Shown here in pieces: positions 36,008 to 38,523 of a stretch of 38,523 nucleotides of DNA; the first letter of the stretch is position 1, and each line of letters begins with the position of its first letter. Made by a program: the position numbers and the translations under genes. Source of the DNA: Bacteroidales bacterium KHT7 (lineage in GTDB: Bacteria > Bacteroidota > Bacteroidia > Bacteroidales > Bacteroidaceae); NCBI GenBank assembly GCA_900102385.1, contig FNBQ01000033.1, positions 1 through 38,523 of the forward strand. The letters run 5' to 3'. The notes under the pieces were generated by a model. The model was not told the DNA's origin, did no database searches, and worked only from the letters and a program-made list of their open reading frames with translations.

Positions 36008-37648
36008 TTAATAACCGGGATTCTGACTAATACCAAGGTTCTCGCCCGACAAACCTGTTGGTATAGGCTGGCGATAATGGCGACCCTGTACGTTGTTATA
36101 TTTTGCCTTCAGATGATTGTGTACCTTTGTAAAGAACGCCTCCTGATCGGCAGTATAAGTCTGATTATTCTTCCAGTCATCAGCAAAGTGCTTGTAATTC
36201 TTCACCTTCTTTACTGATGAAATCAGGTCCTTCCAGCGATAGCTGTTATACAAAGAGAACTGCTCGTATGTAAACTCGTAGTCCCACTCGCGCTTAATCT
36301 GGTCGAATGTTGGTGCAGAGACAGTCTCGATGCCTGCGCGCTTTCTCAGTTCGTTGAACGGAGCGGCAGCCTCGGCGTTGCGGCCAAGCTGAACAAGAGC
36401 CTCAGCCTTTGTCAATAGCACCTCGGCATAGCGTATCTCGATGCGGTCAACCGAGTTGTGGGTAATCTCAAGATTCTCGGCATCCTGATAACTCTGGTCT
36501 ACGCCCTTTCCGTTGATTGGAGTGTAGACTGGCGAATAGTAGTGATGTGTCTTGCCCGTTTCCGGATTAACAACTGTTGTGAAGTATGTCTCAGCCAGAC
36601 GTTTGTCATCAGGATATTCAGCCTTCCAGTCGTCGTACAGATTATCGTCGGCAACCTCGGTGTGGTTCTGCGAGTAGCCTGTGCCGTTCTCTCCGTTCTG
36701 GAATGGGAATGTCCACGAGCAATGTGTCTGATGGTTACCCTGTGCATCGTACTCGTCGCCATCGTGGGCAATGGTAAACAGATGCTCGTTTGTGCCGCGT
36801 TTGTTGCTCTCATACTCGCGTCCCCAAAGTTTGTTGTAGTCTGGGTCGAGTTTCAGCAAACCGCTATTGATTACCTTGTCGGCATACTCAACAGCCTTTT
36901 CGAGGCGCGAATTGGTCTTTGTAAATGCCGGGTCGGTCTGCGATGATGCGATGGCAGCCACCTCGCTCTGCGTAAGCGGATTGTCGCCCCACACCAGATA
37001 AGTTCGTGCCAGCAATCCCTGAGCCGCCTGCTTTGACGGAACGCGAGGGTCGCCGTCGTAGTTCTTCAGCAGTTCCTCGGCTGCGGTAAAGTCGCTCACA
37101 ATCTGGTTAAACACCTCGTCTATCGACTTGCGCTCGGTTGTGCTTCCACCCTCTTCGGTAAAGACAGGCACTTCGCCCCAAAGTTGAACGAGTTTAAGGT
37201 AAGCCAGTCCGCGAAGGAACTTTGCCTTTCCAACAGCGGCATTGTAGCCAGCCTGCGAAACCTTTCCGGCCTTTAACGAGTTTGTTACGGTTGCTATCGC
37301 CTCGTTGTCCTGCGAGATGCCAAGGAAGAGGTGGTTAAAAATCTTTACCTGATACCATGTAGAAGATAGTTGCTCGAATCGGCTGTTTACCGGGCCGGGC
37401 TCTCCTTCCTCGCCCTCGAAAGATATTAGTTTGTTTGAGTTAAGTTCAACGATGAACGAGAACGACGAGCTTAGCGGCTGCCAGTGGCTGTAAACGCCGT
37501 TCACAAGCGATAGCGCGCTGGCATCGTCGGCAACTACGTTTTCGTCTGTAACCTGATTCTTCACTGGGTCATCGCTCGAGCATGATGACAATGTTGGTAT
37601 AAGCGAAGCCGCCGCGAAGGCAGCAATAAATAAATCTTTTTTCTTCAT
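36008..37648 (-). CDS. SusD/RagB-like outer-membrane nutrient-binding lipoprotein
   Basis: This protein of about 546 residues starts with MKKKDLFIAAFAAASLIPTLSSC, a lipoprotein signal. It has the RagB/SusD layout: the N-terminal YNAAVGKAKFLRGLAYLKLVQLWGEVP helix region with TPR-like repeats, IRYAEVLLTKAEALVQLG, AAAPFNELRKRAGIE, WDYEFTYEQFSLYNSYRWKDL, and a C-terminal RQPIPTG. Such proteins bind oligosaccharides or peptides at the surface and hand them to a SusC porin. The ATG at 37648 is chosen because it starts the signal peptide and lies downstream of a promoter at 37738-37707. No SusC gene precedes it; the only TonB receptor is two genes downstream and is not SusC-like. Confidence 0.9.
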   Translation of the reverse strand: MKKKDLFIAAFAAASLIPTLSSCSSDDPVKNQVTDENVVADDASALSLVNGVYSHWQPLSSSFSFIVELNSNKLISFEGEEGEPGPVNSRFEQLSSTWYQVKIFNHLFLGISQDNEAIATVTNSLKAGKVSQAGYNAAVGKAKFLRGLAYLKLVQLWGEVPVFTEEGGSTTERKSIDEVFNQIVSDFTAAEELLKNYDGDPRVPSKQAAQGLLARTYLVWGDNPLTQSEVAAIASSQTDPAFTKTNSRLEKAVEYADKVINSGLLKLDPDYNKLWGREYESNKRGTNEHLFTIAHDGDEYDAQGNHQTHCSWTFPFQNGENGTGYSQNHTEVADDNLYDDWKAEYPDDKRLAETYFTTVVNPETGKTHHYYSPVYTPINGKGVDQSYQDAENLEITHNSVDRIEIRYAEVLLTKAEALVQLGRNAEAAAPFNELRKRAGIETVSAPTFDQIKREWDYEFTYEQFSLYNSYRWKDLISSVKKVKNYKHFADDWKNNQTYTADQEAFFTKVHNHLKAKYNNVQGRHYRQPIPTGLSGENLGISQNPGY

Positions 37649-37706
37649 TGTACACTCTAATTTAATTGTTACTAAACTCGTTTTATTCTGTGTTTGTTTG
37701 ACATTG

Positions 37707-37738
37707 CAAAGATACGGCGACTTCGGCGGCTTCACAAT
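37707..37738 (-). promoter_or_regulatory. Promoter of the SusD-like gene
   Basis: On the minus strand ATTG (37738-37735), 20 nt, then TATCTTTG (37714-37707): an exact -7 box and three of four -33 bases. The leader is about 52 nt. Confidence 0.7.
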
Positions 37739-37796
37739 CGCATTTTAAGTGTATATTTAACTAACATATTTATGGTAGATGGCAATTATTTTGAAT

Positions 37797-37958
37797 TGAC
37801 AATTGACTGTTGATAATTGACAATGAGGAAGTTAGAAAGTTTAAATTTGAAAGTTATGAATTGACTGTTGACAATGGACAATGGATAATTTTTTTGAGAG
37901 AGAATTGAAAAAATCTTTTCAGAAATAAGAATTGTCCATTGTGCATTGTCAATTATCA
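37797..37958. repeat. 7-bp-unit repeats in both orientations, next to the second 11-bp array
   Basis: Forward heptads lie at 37797-37824 (TGACAAT, TGACTGT, TGATAAT, TGACAAT) and 37862-37889 (TGACTGT, TGACAAT, GGACAAT, GGATAAT). Reverse heptads lie at 37931-37958 (ATTGTCC, ATTGTGC, ATTGTCA, ATTATCA). A perfect 14-bp inverted repeat links 37812-37825 with 37944-37957. No gene is present. Confidence 0.8.
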
Positions 37959-37960
37959 AG

Positions 37961-38165
37961 CAAGCCGATAGTAAGCCGCAAGGTACGTTCAAGGTACGTT
38001 CAGGGTTCGTTGAAGATTCGGGCAGGGTACGTTCAAGGTACGTTCAAGCAAGCCGATAGTAAGCCGATAGCAAGCCGCAAGGTACGGAGTAGATACGGAG
38101 TAGCTACGGGGTAGGAACGGGGTAGCTACGGGGAAGCTACGGGGAAGGTTAGTTCAAGGTACGAG
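37961..38165 (+). repeat. Array of eighteen degenerate 11-bp units (copy 2)
   Basis: Positions 37961-38158 divide into eighteen 11-bp units, with a partial unit to 38165. Units include CAAGCCGATAG, GTACGTTCAAG (four exact copies), ATTCGGGCAGG, GTACGGAGTAG and CTACGGGGAAG (two in a row). The order of subtypes follows that of the inverted copy at 5132-5340, and about 80 bp of flank next to the first unit is also shared. Confidence 0.9.
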
Positions 38166-38369
38166 ATGCAAAATCCGCAACACCTTTTATTGGCATTGCG
38201 GATAGGTATGTGATGAAATTTTAACTTTTAGCAGACAGCAATCTCTAAAAAAGCCATTCTTTCGTTTTTATTCTGGATGGCGCTATTCAGAAGCTGCCGT
38301 AATCCATCTGCTATTATCAAAGTTTTTGACTTATTGAGCCGGGATTCGAAAATACGAAAAACAAGCAGA
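38166..38369. other. Intergenic stretch without recognisable gene
   Basis: An 8-bp inverted repeat ATCCGCAA (38173-38180) / TTGCGGAT (38196-38203) closes the array side. Nothing else that I can identify is present. Confidence 0.5.
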
Positions 38370-38400
38370 AAGCCCACACCCCCAACTGTTGTGTGGATTT
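38370..38400 (-). terminator. Putative terminator of the gene at the right edge
   Basis: CCACAC (38374-38379) pairs with GTGTGG (38391-38396). The T-run on the minus strand is short (TTTCT), so this is a moderate candidate; on the plus strand ATTTTT follows. Confidence 0.45.
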
Positions 38401-38406
38401 TTAACT

Positions 38407-38523
38407 TTATTTTTTAGCCGTAAAATATCCCGGATTAGCCTTTCCGCCGTCTATTTTTGCACGGCTTGCATCTGTTGCATCAGGACTAAAGATTGTTCCT
38501 TTGCCACCTACAAGTTTTGTTGA
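38407..38523 (-). CDS. C-terminal end of an unidentified gene (partial)
   Basis: The minus strand is open from the right edge to TAA at 38409-38407 and gives 38 residues, including GGKGTIFSPDATDASRAKID and ending NPGYFTAKK. The composition is that of a normal protein and a hairpin follows the stop. I do not recognise the family. Confidence 0.5.
   Translation of the reverse strand, partial: STKLVGGKGTIFSPDATDASRAKIDGGKANPGYFTAKK

Noticed and set aside
37649-37735. Upstream start of the SusD-like gene at 37735
   Set aside because: The added 29 residues precede the lipoprotein signal, and the promoter -7 box lies inside that stretch.
37932-38114. A 60-codon frame through the second 11-bp array
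   Set aside because: An 11-bp period stays open in all frames equally; the peptide is a by-product of the repeat, and the first array does not preserve it.

Overview
The window looks like chromosomal DNA from a Bacteroidales bacterium, most likely Prevotella or a close relative. The signs are promoters of the TTTG-N20-TAnnTTTG type, genes for RagB/SusD-like and TonB-dependent outer-membrane proteins, MKKK-type lipoprotein signals, a Nudix-related sugar regulator, and the chain parvulin / SurA-like / OstA-like / small membrane protein / mutL. The species cannot be fixed from the sequence alone. No rRNA, tRNA or CRISPR array was seen.

Layout. Positions 1-5100 hold a restriction island on the minus strand: a C5-cytosine methyltransferase, a McrB-like AAA+ GTPase and a LlaJI/McrC-like nuclease. 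On the left it runs into the tail of a transposase. Upstream of the methyltransferase is a leader of about 435 nt with repeated hairpin motifs. Positions 5132-5380 carry an unusual array of 11-bp units next to 7-bp units. Positions 5500-12500 hold an OPT-family transporter, an acyltransferase, a secreted pectate lyase, a putative outer-membrane protein, a YjdF-like membrane protein with a small partner, and a lipoprotein. Positions 12640-17900 are a complete xylose operon in the order regulator, xylB, xylA, xylose/H+ symporter. Divergent from it is a GH28 polygalacturonase (18250-19845), with a 16-bp-arm palindrome in the gap between. Positions 19899-28235 hold mutL and an envelope-biogenesis operon (OstA-like protein and two parvulin-type chaperones), followed by guaB. 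At 28305-30296 lies a phosphate-transporter-like protein that ends in a PhoB-type DNA-binding domain. Positions 30465-32840 pair a PLP-dependent sulfur amino-acid enzyme with a DAACS symporter. Positions 32876-37648 read, in the order of transcription, SusD-like protein, two-domain Met/His-rich lipoprotein, OprC-like TonB receptor. A second 11-bp/7-bp array, inverted relative to the first, is at 37797-38165, and the window ends inside an unidentified gene.

How the genes fit together. Xylose uptake, isomerisation and phosphorylation form one operon whose first gene is its probable regulator. The pectate lyase and GH28 suggest use of plant pectin. The lipoprotein and TonB receptor suggest metal, probably copper, handling at the outer membrane.

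The most interesting candidates are: (1) the Na/Pi-cotransporter + PhoU-like + winged-helix fusion, with two perfect 11-bp direct repeats upstream of its own promoter where a Pho box would be expected, which suggests a one-protein phosphate sensor-transporter-regulator; and (2) the paired inverted arrays with strict 11-bp and 7-bp periods. All function assignments come from reading motifs by eye; no database search was run.
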